From: DASRHY01 sp046765875
Lineage (GTDB): Bacteria; Actinomycetota; Actinomycetes; Propionibacteriales; Kribbellaceae
Assembly (NCBI GenBank): GCA_046765875.1
Contig: JBKPSJ010000112.1
Coordinates: forward strand, 1-13,088
Direction of reading: 5' to 3'
DNA: 13,088 nt
This document shows positions 5,237-11,923 of this stretch, one piece after another. A program made the translations under genes and the position numbers. Below the pieces are notes generated by a model. The model worked only from the letters and a program-made list of their open reading frames with translations, did not search any database and was not told where the DNA came from. The stretch's first letter is position 1, and the number at the start of each line of letters is the position of its first letter.

Positions 5237-6294
5237 CACGTGCCCCTGGTGAGCCGCAGCGTGTTGAGACCCGTCTTCAGCGGTACGTCGACCCGCACGA
5301 CGCTCCACTGGTCCCAGCCGAGAGCCGGGTATCTCACGACGATCGGAGCGGCGCGGTTGACTGAGAGGTTGTGCGTGCAGGCCGAGGCCGCATCACCTCG
5401 GATGTGCGCCCGGTAGGTGCCGGAGTTCTCGGCCAACACGTGGAACTCTACGGCGCTGCCCGGATCGTTGATGTATCCGACCTTCGTCCCGCCCGACGCG
5501 CTGGCGACCGCGATTCTGCGGGCACTCGTCACGGTGGCCTGCTCGGGCTCGTAGCGTCGCGGGGTATCGCCGGTGATGGCGCCGTACCAGCGCAGCGCGA
5601 TCTTGGAGTACCCACCCCAGGTCAGGTGCACGTTGTCGCTGAAGTCGTGGGGCTGCTGAACCGCGTCGTACAGATCGACGTACGTCACCCGATCGCGGGC
5701 GGCGGCGATCCCCGAAACGGCGGCGTTGAACGCCTCCGCCCGGCGCTGTTGCTCGGGATCGCGGATCGGCGGGATCGAGGCGACCATGACGTAGGCCTGC
5801 GGCGCGGCCGCGAGGATCTTGTCCAGCACCGACGCCAGCCGGGCCGGGGCGCCGGCGGCGTCCGCGGCGGTGTGCATGTCGTTGGTACCGATCTGCAGCA
5901 GCACCAGGTCCGGCCGGTAGGTCCGCAGCCACGCGACCGCGTGCTGGTCGATCCGCGCGATCGTCCAGCCGCCGTGGCCCTCGTGGTTCTGATCCGGCAG
6001 CGACGCCGGGCCTCCGGTGTTCGAGCCGACGAAGTCGACCGCGATGCCGTCGGAGCTGAGCAGGTGCGACAGGTCGGAGCGGTACCCCCCGCCCACGGTG
6101 CCGGTCGTGTTCGAGTCACCCATCGGCATGATCCGGATCGGGCCCGCGGTCAGCTTGAAACCTTGATGCGGCTCGGGCGAAACCGAACAATACGTGACCG
6201 CCAGCAGGGCGGCCGCGGCCAGGACCGGGCGCACGGCGGACCTCCGCCGCACGCCGCGATGCGATGCCAGGCCGCTCAAGATCCGCGAGATCAC
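5188..6294 (-). CDS. Secreted SGNH/GDSL hydrolase with C-terminal carbohydrate-binding-like domain
   Basis: A 368-residue exported esterase-type enzyme. Near the N-terminus, an arginine-rich stretch (GVRRRSAVRP) precedes a hydrophobic run (VLAAAALLAVTYC), a signal peptide or anchor. All four SGNH blocks are visible: GDSN with nucleophile Ser61; Gly90 in FVGSNTGG; Asn138 in IGTNDM; and Asp220 with His223 in DNVHLTWGGY. Such enzymes often deacetylate polysaccharides or cleave lipid esters; the substrate is unknown. Residues from about 256 to the end (VEFHVLAENSGTYRAHIRG ... DVPLKTGLNTLRL ... EIDALDVA) resemble a CBM6/CBM35-type beta-sandwich, hinting at a polysaccharide target. The GTG at 6294 is chosen because GGAGG (6304-6300 on the minus strand) lies 5 nt upstream; the frame is open to a GTG at 6375, which lacks a ribosome binding site. 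Cys36 follows VTY rather than a standard lipobox, so lipidation is doubtful. Confidence 0.88.
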   Translation of the reverse strand: MISRILSGLASHRGVRRRSAVRPVLAAAALLAVTYCSVSPEPHQGFKLTAGPIRIMPMGDSNTTGTVGGGYRSDLSHLLSSDGIAVDFVGSNTGGPASLPDQNHEGHGGWTIARIDQHAVAWLRTYRPDLVLLQIGTNDMHTAADAAGAPARLASVLDKILAAAPQAYVMVASIPPIRDPEQQRRAEAFNAAVSGIAAARDRVTYVDLYDAVQQPHDFSDNVHLTWGGYSKIALRWYGAITGDTPRRYEPEQATVTSARRIAVASASGGTKVGYINDPGSAVEFHVLAENSGTYRAHIRGDAASACTHNLSVNRAAPIVVRYPALGWDQWSVVRVDVPLKTGLNTLRLTRGTCYAEIDALDVATKPLP

Positions 6295-6511
6295 CGATGC
6301 CTCCGCCGGTCGGTGCTCCGATTGTTCACTCAGCCGACGCACAGCGGAGAGTGATAAATGCCCCAAGACAAGCACTTGTGACGGCAGTATCGTGGGCGGG
6401 GTACGACTACGAGCCCCCCGAGCAGCTCGAACACTGTGGCTGCCTGTTCCCGGCCCACCCCAACCCGGGTCTTCCCCCGTAGGCGAAGCGGTCCTCGTTA
6501 GGAGGAGCGGC
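6295..6511. promoter_or_regulatory. Divergent regulatory region between SGNH hydrolase and GAF genes, with a 12-bp palindrome
   Basis: A 217-bp region between two genes that both use strong Shine-Dalgarno sites. It contains an AT-rich patch around 6351-6359 (GTGATAAAT) and, just beside it, the palindrome ACAAG-CA-CTTGT at 6368-6379. These are candidates for a promoter with an operator. I cannot assign -35/-10 pairs with confidence on either strand. The rest (6400-6495) shows no convincing gene or hairpin. Confidence 0.35.
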
Positions 6512-7021
6512 GTGCATGGCCAACTTGCAAGGGAGTTCGCCGAGAAGGCGATGATCCTCCACCAGGAAACCGAGTTCGAGCGAGCCGCGCACCAACTGGT
6601 CGACCTGGCCTGCTACGCGATGCACGGCGACCACGCCGGAGTACTGGTGATCCGCGACGGCGTGCTGGAGATGGTCGACGCGACCGACACGGCGGTTGAG
6701 AAGGCCGACCAGCTCGAGAACGAACTGCACGAAGGGCCGAGCCTGGCGGCCAGCCTCGAGCAGGAGATGTACCTCATCGACGACACCCTCGACGACGAGC
6801 AGTGGCCGCGCTGGAGTCCGGCGGCGGCCGCCCTCGGACTGCGCAGCGTGCTGAGTGCCCGGCTGCGGATGCGCGGTACGACCGGTGCGCTGACCGTGTA
6901 CGGCGACGAGCCGTCACGGTTCGACTACGAGGCCGGAGCCGTGGCCCGGGTCCTCGTGCAGCACGTCGCGGAGGTGGCACGCGCCACGCGACGCCGCCGG
7001 GTGGGACTGGAGCCGGTGTAA
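6512..7021 (+). CDS. GAF-domain protein (GAF-ANTAR type without the ANTAR domain)
   Basis: A 169-residue cytoplasmic protein made of one GAF domain (about residues 18-157). The landmarks LVDLACYAMHGDHAGVLVIRDG, LENELHEGPSLAASLEQE, YLIDDTLDDEQWPRWSPAAAALGLRSVLSARL and GALTVYGDEPSRFDYEA closely follow the GAF domain of actinobacterial GAF-ANTAR regulators. In those proteins an RNA-binding ANTAR domain follows; here the protein stops after a short basic tail (ARATRRRRVGLEPV), so it would have to act through a partner or only as a ligand sensor. The GTG at 6512 is fixed by a strong ribosome binding site, AGGAGG (6500-6505), with a 6-nt gap. The frame is open upstream but that part is antisense to the SGNH promoter and not GAF-like. 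It converges on the alpha/beta hydrolase gene with 16 nt between stops. Confidence 0.87.
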   Translation: MHGQLAREFAEKAMILHQETEFERAAHQLVDLACYAMHGDHAGVLVIRDGVLEMVDATDTAVEKADQLENELHEGPSLAASLEQEMYLIDDTLDDEQWPRWSPAAAALGLRSVLSARLRMRGTTGALTVYGDEPSRFDYEAGAVARVLVQHVAEVARATRRRRVGLEPV

Positions 7022-7037
7022 CCCGTACAGCCCCGGA

Positions 7038-7895
7038 TCAACGATCGTGGAAGAACTGGACGAGTAGCCGGGCGGTGGCCTTCGGCTGGTCGATCGCGGG
7101 GGAGTGACCGGCGTCCGGGATGACCTGGGCATGGACGCCGAGGCGCAGCGCCATGTCGTCTTGGACCTCGCGGGCCCAGCCGTCGTCGGTCTCGCCGTAC
7201 AGCACCTGGATCCGGACACCGGACCGCTCGACCTTGTCCAGCCGGTCCTCGGCGTCGACCAACCGGCGGGTGAACTGGGCGAGGCTGGTCGGGTTGTTGG
7301 TCGTGAACCTCGTCCTGAGGAACGCCGCGATGTTGTCCGGCGGCTGAACGTAGTCCGGCTCGGTGCGGTCGTGCTGCAGCTTGAGCTCGTACACCTGCTC
7401 GATCGGAAGGTTCTCCAGCCCGTATGCGAGCAGACCGAGTTGGTTACGGGTCTCCTCGGCGGTGAACCCGCGCGGCCCGGAGCACATCAGGCTCAGCGTC
7501 GAGAACACCGACGGGTCCGCGATCACGGCCGCCTGGCCGACAAGACCGCCCATCGAGTGCCCGACCAGTTGGCTGTAGCCGCCCAGCTCCTTGCTGAGGG
7601 CAACGACGTCGCGGCCGAGCTCGTCGAGCTGGTACGCCGCCGGGTCGTCCGGCCCCGGGGTCTGGTATTGGCCGCGCTGGTCGATCGCGTACGCCCGCCA
7701 GCCGTACGCGGCCAGCTCGGCCACCAGCGGGGTGAAGTCCTCCTTCGAGCCGGTCCAGCCGGGCACCATCAGTACCGTGCCCAGCGGCGTACCGACGTCC
7801 GGTACGGCGGCAAGTGCGGCGAAGTCGCCGCGGTCGGTGTGGATCGTGGTTGGCGCGACGCTGTCCGGGAGCGCCAGGGTGCGCGGCGTACTCAC
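7038..7895 (-). CDS. Alpha/beta hydrolase
   Basis: A 285-residue cytoplasmic alpha/beta-hydrolase fold enzyme. The oxyanion-hole strand VLMVPGWTGSKEDF comes first, then YAIDQRGQYQTPGPD, the nucleophile elbow GHSMGG (Ser114), a cap region (about 135-215) and the catalytic acid in LYGETDDGW (Asp237 or Asp238) and base in DAGHSPA (His264). The triad is complete, so it is probably an active esterase, lipase or hydrolase of small substrates; the substrate is unknown. The GTG at 7895 is preferred: TACGGT (7907-7902 on the minus strand) ends exactly 6 nt before it, giving a leaderless mRNA, and the longer frame to 7985 would run through the ParA promoter and start. It is divergent from the ParA-like gene, 79 bp away. 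Confidence 0.9.
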   Translation of the reverse strand: MSTPRTLALPDSVAPTTIHTDRGDFAALAAVPDVGTPLGTVLMVPGWTGSKEDFTPLVAELAAYGWRAYAIDQRGQYQTPGPDDPAAYQLDELGRDVVALSKELGGYSQLVGHSMGGLVGQAAVIADPSVFSTLSLMCSGPRGFTAEETRNQLGLLAYGLENLPIEQVYELKLQHDRTEPDYVQPPDNIAAFLRTRFTTNNPTSLAQFTRRLVDAEDRLDKVERSGVRIQVLYGETDDGWAREVQDDMALRLGVHAQVIPDAGHSPAIDQPKATARLLVQFFHDR

Positions 7896-7974
7896 GGGTA
7901 CACCGTAACCGGGCCTCGTGTCGGGCCCTCGCAGAAGGCCGATCGGCGGACGTGATACGGCAGAATGGCCGACG
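7896..7974. promoter_or_regulatory. Divergent promoter region, alpha/beta hydrolase and ParA-like genes
   Basis: Leftward, TACGGT (7902-7907, complement) with a 6-nt gap to GTG 7895 is a clean leaderless promoter. Rightward, CAGAAT (7961-7966) with an 8-nt gap to ATG 7975 is a weaker one. Between them lies the 10-bp perfect palindrome GCCGATCGGC (7938-7947), a possible operator or a chance GC-rich palindrome. No Shine-Dalgarno precedes either start. Confidence 0.45.
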
Positions 7975-8730
7975 ATGCCCCGCACGGTTGCCGTGACGAA
8001 TCAGAAGGGCGGCGTGGCCAAGACCACCACCGTCGCCGCCCTCGGCGCGGCGCTGGCCGCGATGGCCCAGCGGGTGCTGCTGGTCGACCTGGATCCACAG
8101 GCCTGCCTGACGTTCTCGCTCGGCTTCGACCCCGAGGACCTCGGCCCGTCGGTCCACCAGGTGCTGCTCGGCGAGGCCCAGCCGGGCGACGTCCTGCTCG
8201 GCTGCGAGGAGGGGCCGGACCTGGTTCCGGCGACGATCGAGTTGTCGATGGCCGAGTCGGCGCTGTTGTTGCGCACCGGCCGCGAGCATGCGCTGCGCAC
8301 GGCGCTGGAGCCGGTGCGGACGACGTACGACTGGATCCTGCTCGACTGTCCGCCGACGCTCGGTCTGCTGACGGTGACGGCGCTGTCGGCCGCCACCGAT
8401 GTGCTGATCCCGCTGCAGTGCGAGACGTTGTCGCACCGCGGTGTCGGCCAGTTGCTCGACACCATCCACGACGTGAAGCAGTACGTCAACCGCGATCTGA
8501 ATCTGCTCGGCGTGCTCCCGACCCTGTACGACGGCCGGACCAACCACGCCAAGGCCGTGCTCGCGTCGATCCCGGATACGTACGGCGTGCCGGTGCTGGA
8601 GCCGCCGATCCCGAAATCGATCCGATTCGCCGAGGCACCGGCGATCGGCCGGTCGATCCTGGCGACCGCGAGCAAGTCTCGCGGCGCGGACGCCTACCGC
8701 GAGGTCGCCGCCTCCCTCCTCGCCGGCTGA
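7975..8730 (+). CDS. ParA/Soj-family ATPase, orphan
   Basis: A 251-residue ParA-type P-loop ATPase. The deviant Walker A motif KGGVAKTT spans residues 11-18 (NQKGGVAKTTT), with the signature lysine Lys11. Walker A' is LLVDLDPQA (Asp38, Asp40) and Walker B is ILLDCPPTLG (Asp124). Such proteins dimerise on ATP, bind DNA non-specifically and position chromosomes, plasmids or protein complexes. There is no N-terminal helix-turn-helix extension as in plasmid ParA of the larger type, and no parB-like gene, parS site or replication gene nearby, so this is an orphan whose cargo is unknown. The ATG at 7975 gives the standard short N-terminus MPRTVAVTNQKGG; the frame extends upstream to 7918 but that part is promoter. 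Its 3' end overlaps the convergent corA gene by 37 bp. Confidence 0.93.
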   Translation: MPRTVAVTNQKGGVAKTTTVAALGAALAAMAQRVLLVDLDPQACLTFSLGFDPEDLGPSVHQVLLGEAQPGDVLLGCEEGPDLVPATIELSMAESALLLRTGREHALRTALEPVRTTYDWILLDCPPTLGLLTVTALSAATDVLIPLQCETLSHRGVGQLLDTIHDVKQYVNRDLNLLGVLPTLYDGRTNHAKAVLASIPDTYGVPVLEPPIPKSIRFAEAPAIGRSILATASKSRGADAYREVAASLLAG

Positions 8731-9755
8731 GGTTGCCGCCGCGGGTCGGCCGCCTGCCTGCTCGCTCGGGCTTCGGCGCCGTACCGCAGCCAAGGCAGCA
8801 GGAGCGCCACGGGCAGGATGAGCCCGCCGATGCCGAGCACGATGAAAGCGCCCAGCCCGCTTATGTGCGCCTCCATCCAGGCGAAGTTCTGGCCGAAGAA
8901 GCCGACCACGAACGACAGCGGCAGGAACACGGTCGCGACCACGGTCAGCTGTTGCATGGTGGCGTTCTGCCGCACGCTTATCTCGTTCTGCTCGACCGAG
9001 ATGACCGCCATGTTCGCCTCCAGCACGGTGGTGAGCAGGTCGCGCTGCGCCGAGACCTCCTCGTTCACCAGCATCAGGTGGTCGCGGACGTCGCGGAAGT
9101 ACGGCGCCAGGTCGCGCGCCCACGGCTGGCTCTCGACCCCGGCGGTGGCGGCCAGCAGCGGATGGACGGCGCGGTAGAAGTCGGTCACCTCGCGGCGAAG
9201 GAAGTAGATCCGCTCGGTGGGCGCGACCGCCCCGGAGAACACGGTTCGCTCGATCTCCTCGATGTCCTGTTCGAGCGCGGCCACCACCGGCGTGTAGGAG
9301 TCGATCACCTGGTCGAAGATCGCCCACAGCGCCGCGGTGGTGCCGGCCCGCAGCAGCCTCGGCCGGCGCTCGAGCCGCTCGCGGGCGCCGTGCAACTCGC
9401 TGGCCACGCCCTGCCGGACGGTGATCACGAAGTTCGTCGCGATGAAGATGCTGATCTCGCCGAACTCGACCTCCTCGCTCGCCTCGTCGTACCGGGCGGT
9501 GCGCAGGATCACCAGATGTACGCCGCCCTCGTACTGCTCGACCTTGGGTCGCAGATGGAAGCTCTGTACGTCCTCGACGGCCAGCTCGTGCAGGCCGAAG
9601 TGCTTTCGGACGCTGTCGAGTTCTTCGGCCGTCGGCTCATACATCCCGACCCAGACGAAGCCTCCCTGCGCCTGCCGGGCGGCGGCCTCCTCGACCGACA
9701 TCGGCCCCTGATGCTGCCGCTTGCCGTCCTTGTACAACGCGCAGTCGATGATCAT
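8694..9755 (-). CDS. corA: CorA family divalent metal (Mg2+/Co2+) transport protein
   Basis: A 353-residue inner-membrane channel subunit of the CorA/ZntB (2-TM-GxN) family, acting as a homopentamer. A cytoplasmic alpha/beta domain (about 1-130) and a long helical stalk lead to two C-terminal membrane helices, about 268-287 and 302-322. Between them is the pore loop GQN at 288-290 (FFGQNFAWME). Classical CorA has GMN; the Gln is a variant within GxN, so magnesium selectivity is an inference. The periplasmic loop contains the acidic residue Glu295. After the second helix there is an unusual basic tail rich in Arg, Ala, Gln and Pro (about 325-353). The ATG at 9755 is fixed by a strong AAGGAGG (9767-9761 on the minus strand) 5 nt upstream. 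The tail region overlaps the end of the convergent ParA-like gene by 37 bp. Confidence 0.92.
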   Translation of the reverse strand: MIIDCALYKDGKRQHQGPMSVEEAAARQAQGGFVWVGMYEPTAEELDSVRKHFGLHELAVEDVQSFHLRPKVEQYEGGVHLVILRTARYDEASEEVEFGEISIFIATNFVITVRQGVASELHGARERLERRPRLLRAGTTAALWAIFDQVIDSYTPVVAALEQDIEEIERTVFSGAVAPTERIYFLRREVTDFYRAVHPLLAATAGVESQPWARDLAPYFRDVRDHLMLVNEEVSAQRDLLTTVLEANMAVISVEQNEISVRQNATMQQLTVVATVFLPLSFVVGFFGQNFAWMEAHISGLGAFIVLGIGGLILPVALLLPWLRYGAEARASRQAADPRRQPQPARREAATSR

Positions 9756-9833
9756 CGCGGCCTCCTTCTGCTTCGGACGCTGCACCTGACAAATGCCCGC
9801 TGACACTGCCTCGCACGCATCGATGTCTCGGCA

Positions 9834-9860
9834 CCAGTCTGTGACGCTCCGGCAGACTGG
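9834..9860. promoter_or_regulatory. Inverted repeat (8-bp arms) over the promoter of the prolyl oligopeptidase gene
   Basis: CCAGTCTG (9834-9841) and CAGACTGG (9853-9860) are perfect reverse complements with an 11-nt spacer. The right arm contains CAGACT (9853-9858), a weak -10 candidate ending 7 nt before the ATG at 9866. It lies in a divergent promoter region, so a terminator is unlikely. Candidate operator, or a 5' hairpin if transcription begins further upstream. Confidence 0.5.
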
Positions 9861-9865
9861 GCGCC

Positions 9866-11923
9866 ATGACCGATACCGCCCGCCGCCCGGCATACCCGCG
9901 GACACCCGCCGGACCGACCGCCGACGACTACCACGGGCACCGGATCGCCGACCCGTACCGATGGCTGGAGGACCCGGACTCACCGCAGACGGCGGCGTGG
10001 ATCAGGGCGCAGAACGAGGTCACCGAGGCGTGGCTGTCCCAGGTCGGCGCCCGGGAGCGGATCCGGGCACGGCTGACCGAACTGTGGGACCACCCGCGTA
10101 CGTCGGCGCCGTACCGCCGCGGCGAACGCTGGTTCCAGTTGCGCAACACCGGGCTGCAGAACCAGGACGTCCTGTTCACGATGGCCGCGCCCGGCGGTGA
10201 CGAGGGACAGGTGCTGCTCGACCCGAACGGGCTGTCCGAGGACGGCACCGTCGCGCTGACCGTTTCCGAGCCGAGCGAGGACGGCTCGCTGCTGGCGTAC
10301 GCGACCAGCGCGGCCGGATCGGACTGGCAGACCTGGCGGGTGCTCGACATCGCGACCGGCGAGCACCGCGGCGACGTACTGGAGTGGTCGAAGTTCAGTG
10401 GCGCCGCGTGGACCCACGACGGCGCCGGGTTCTTCTACGGCGCGTACGACGAGCCGGAGCAGGGCGCGGAGTACGAGCAACGCAACGTGGCCCAGCGGCT
10501 GCAGTACCACCGGCTCGGCACCCCGCAGCCGGAGGACCGGGTGGTGATGGCCTGGCCGCACGACCCGGAGTGGAGCTTCTACGCCGAGGTCAGCACCGAC
10601 GGCCGCTGGCTGCTGGTGTACGTCAACCGCGGTACCGAGCGGCGCAGCCGGATCTGGGCCTGCCCGGTGGACGACTTCGAACCGCGCCCGCTGATCGACG
10701 AGTTCGACGCGGCGTACGAGATGGTCGGCAGCGACCGCGACACGCTGTTCCTGAAGACCGACCTCGATGCCGACCGCGGCAGGATCGTCGCGGTCGACCT
10801 GACCGACCCGCGCCGCGACGCCTGGCGTGAGGTGGTGCCGGAGTCCGCGGACACGATCGAGTCCGCACGGGTGGTCGGCGGCAAGGTGGTGGTGCTGTAC
10901 CTGCACGACGCCAGCCACCGGATCCGGTTGTTCGACCTCGACGGCACGCCCGCGGGCGAGGTCGGTCTCGGTGACCTCGCCTCGATCACCGGACTCACCG
11001 GCCGCGAGGACGACGACGCGTTCTGCTTCGTGCAGGTCGGTTTCACCCGGTCGGGAACGGTACGCCGCCACGAGATCGGCACCGGCCGGACAGAGACGCT
11101 GGTCGAGCCGGCGCTGGCCCTGGACGGGTACGAGATCGAGCAGGTGTTCGTCACCAGCAAGGACGGCTGCCGGGTGCCGATGTTCCTGGTGCACAAGTCC
11201 GGCCAGGAGCCGACGGGCGAGGTACCGACGTTGCTGTGGGGGTACGGCGGGTTCGACGTCTCGATCACGCCGACCTGCTCGGTGAGCTGGCTGGCCTGGC
11301 TCGAGCTCGGCGGGCTGCTCGCGGTGGCGAACCTGCGCGGCGGCGGCGAGTACGGCAAGGAGTGGTACGAGGCGGGCAGGCTGGACAACAAGCAGAACGT
11401 GTTCGACGACTTCGTCGCCTGCGCGGAGTGGCTGATCGGCACCGGCTGGACCAGTACCGAGCGGCTGGCGATCAACGGAGGGTCGAACGGCGGACTGCTG
11501 GTCGGGGCCTGCATGACCCAGCGGCCCGACCTGTATGGCGCCTGCGTCCCCGAGGTCGGCGTGATGGACATGCTCCGGTTCCACAAGTTCACCATCGGCT
11601 GGGCATGGACCGGCGACTACGGCACACCCGACGACCCGCGCCAGTTCGAGACCCTGCTGGCCTATTCACCACTGCACAACCTGAAGCCCGGTACGGCGTA
11701 CCCGCCGACGCTGGTCGTGACCGGTGACCACGACGACCGGGTGGTGCCCGGCCATTCGCTGAAGTACCTGGCCACACTCCAGGCCGCGCAGGGCGATCCG
11801 GACGCGCCGGTCCTGCTACGAGTGGAGGTGTCAGCCGGACACGGTGCCGGCACGCCGACCAGCAAGCTGATCGCGGCCCGCACCGACGTGCTGTCCTTCC
11901 TGGTTGGTGCGCTTCAGGTCTGA
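9866..11923 (+). CDS. Prolyl oligopeptidase family serine peptidase (S9A)
   Basis: A 685-residue S9A peptidase, close to the usual length of about 700. It would cleave short peptides after proline in the cytoplasm; no signal peptide is seen. The N-terminal part of the hydrolase domain (YPRTP...DDYHGHRIADPYRWLEDPDSPQT, about 10-70) is the family signature. A seven-bladed beta-propeller follows (about 75-410), then the catalytic domain with WGYGGFDVSITP (oxyanion region), NLRGGGEYGKEWYEAG, GGSNGGLLV with nucleophile Ser540, VTGDHDDRVVPGHS carrying the acid (Asp621-Asp624 cluster) and SAGHGAG with His659. The triad is complete. Start: the ATG at 9866 has no Shine-Dalgarno and a weak CAGACT box 7 nt upstream, inside an inverted repeat. 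Its final 10 bp overlap the convergent DUF4349 gene. Function in peptide recycling is inference. Confidence 0.94.
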   Translation: MTDTARRPAYPRTPAGPTADDYHGHRIADPYRWLEDPDSPQTAAWIRAQNEVTEAWLSQVGARERIRARLTELWDHPRTSAPYRRGERWFQLRNTGLQNQDVLFTMAAPGGDEGQVLLDPNGLSEDGTVALTVSEPSEDGSLLAYATSAAGSDWQTWRVLDIATGEHRGDVLEWSKFSGAAWTHDGAGFFYGAYDEPEQGAEYEQRNVAQRLQYHRLGTPQPEDRVVMAWPHDPEWSFYAEVSTDGRWLLVYVNRGTERRSRIWACPVDDFEPRPLIDEFDAAYEMVGSDRDTLFLKTDLDADRGRIVAVDLTDPRRDAWREVVPESADTIESARVVGGKVVVLYLHDASHRIRLFDLDGTPAGEVGLGDLASITGLTGREDDDAFCFVQVGFTRSGTVRRHEIGTGRTETLVEPALALDGYEIEQVFVTSKDGCRVPMFLVHKSGQEPTGEVPTLLWGYGGFDVSITPTCSVSWLAWLELGGLLAVANLRGGGEYGKEWYEAGRLDNKQNVFDDFVACAEWLIGTGWTSTERLAINGGSNGGLLVGACMTQRPDLYGACVPEVGVMDMLRFHKFTIGWAWTGDYGTPDDPRQFETLLAYSPLHNLKPGTAYPPTLVVTGDHDDRVVPGHSLKYLATLQAAQGDPDAPVLLRVEVSAGHGAGTPTSKLIAARTDVLSFLVGALQV

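Noticed and set aside
5371..6354. 327-codon + strand frame antisense to the SGNH hydrolase
   Set aside because: No start signal or motif, and the opposite strand carries all SGNH blocks.
6378..6482. 34-codon ORF from GTG 6378 (VTAVSWAGYDYEPPEQLEHCGC...)
   Set aside because: Codons look fairly normal, but there is no Shine-Dalgarno, no suitably spaced -10 box, and it overlaps the palindrome in a promoter region. It could be revived by ribosome profiling.
7938..7947. GCCGATCGGC palindrome as a parS-like site for the ParA-like protein
   Set aside because: It does not resemble the 16-bp chromosomal parS consensus and no ParB is encoded nearby; short GC palindromes are frequent by chance here.
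7444..9327. 627-codon open frame on the - strand
   Set aside because: Shadow of the ParA-like, CorA and alpha/beta hydrolase genes; low-complexity composition and no recognisable motif.
7965..9803. 612-codon open frame on the + strand across the ParA-like and corA genes
   Set aside because: It runs through a clear ParA gene in another frame and is antisense to CorA; its product is Arg/Pro/Gly/Ala-rich with no domain, the usual shadow of GC-rich genes.
9980..11584. 534-codon open frame antisense to the prolyl oligopeptidase gene
   Set aside because: The sense frame has a complete catalytic triad and family motifs; the antisense product is an uninformative basic shadow. The 338-codon antisense frame at 10579-11595 is rejected for the same reason.
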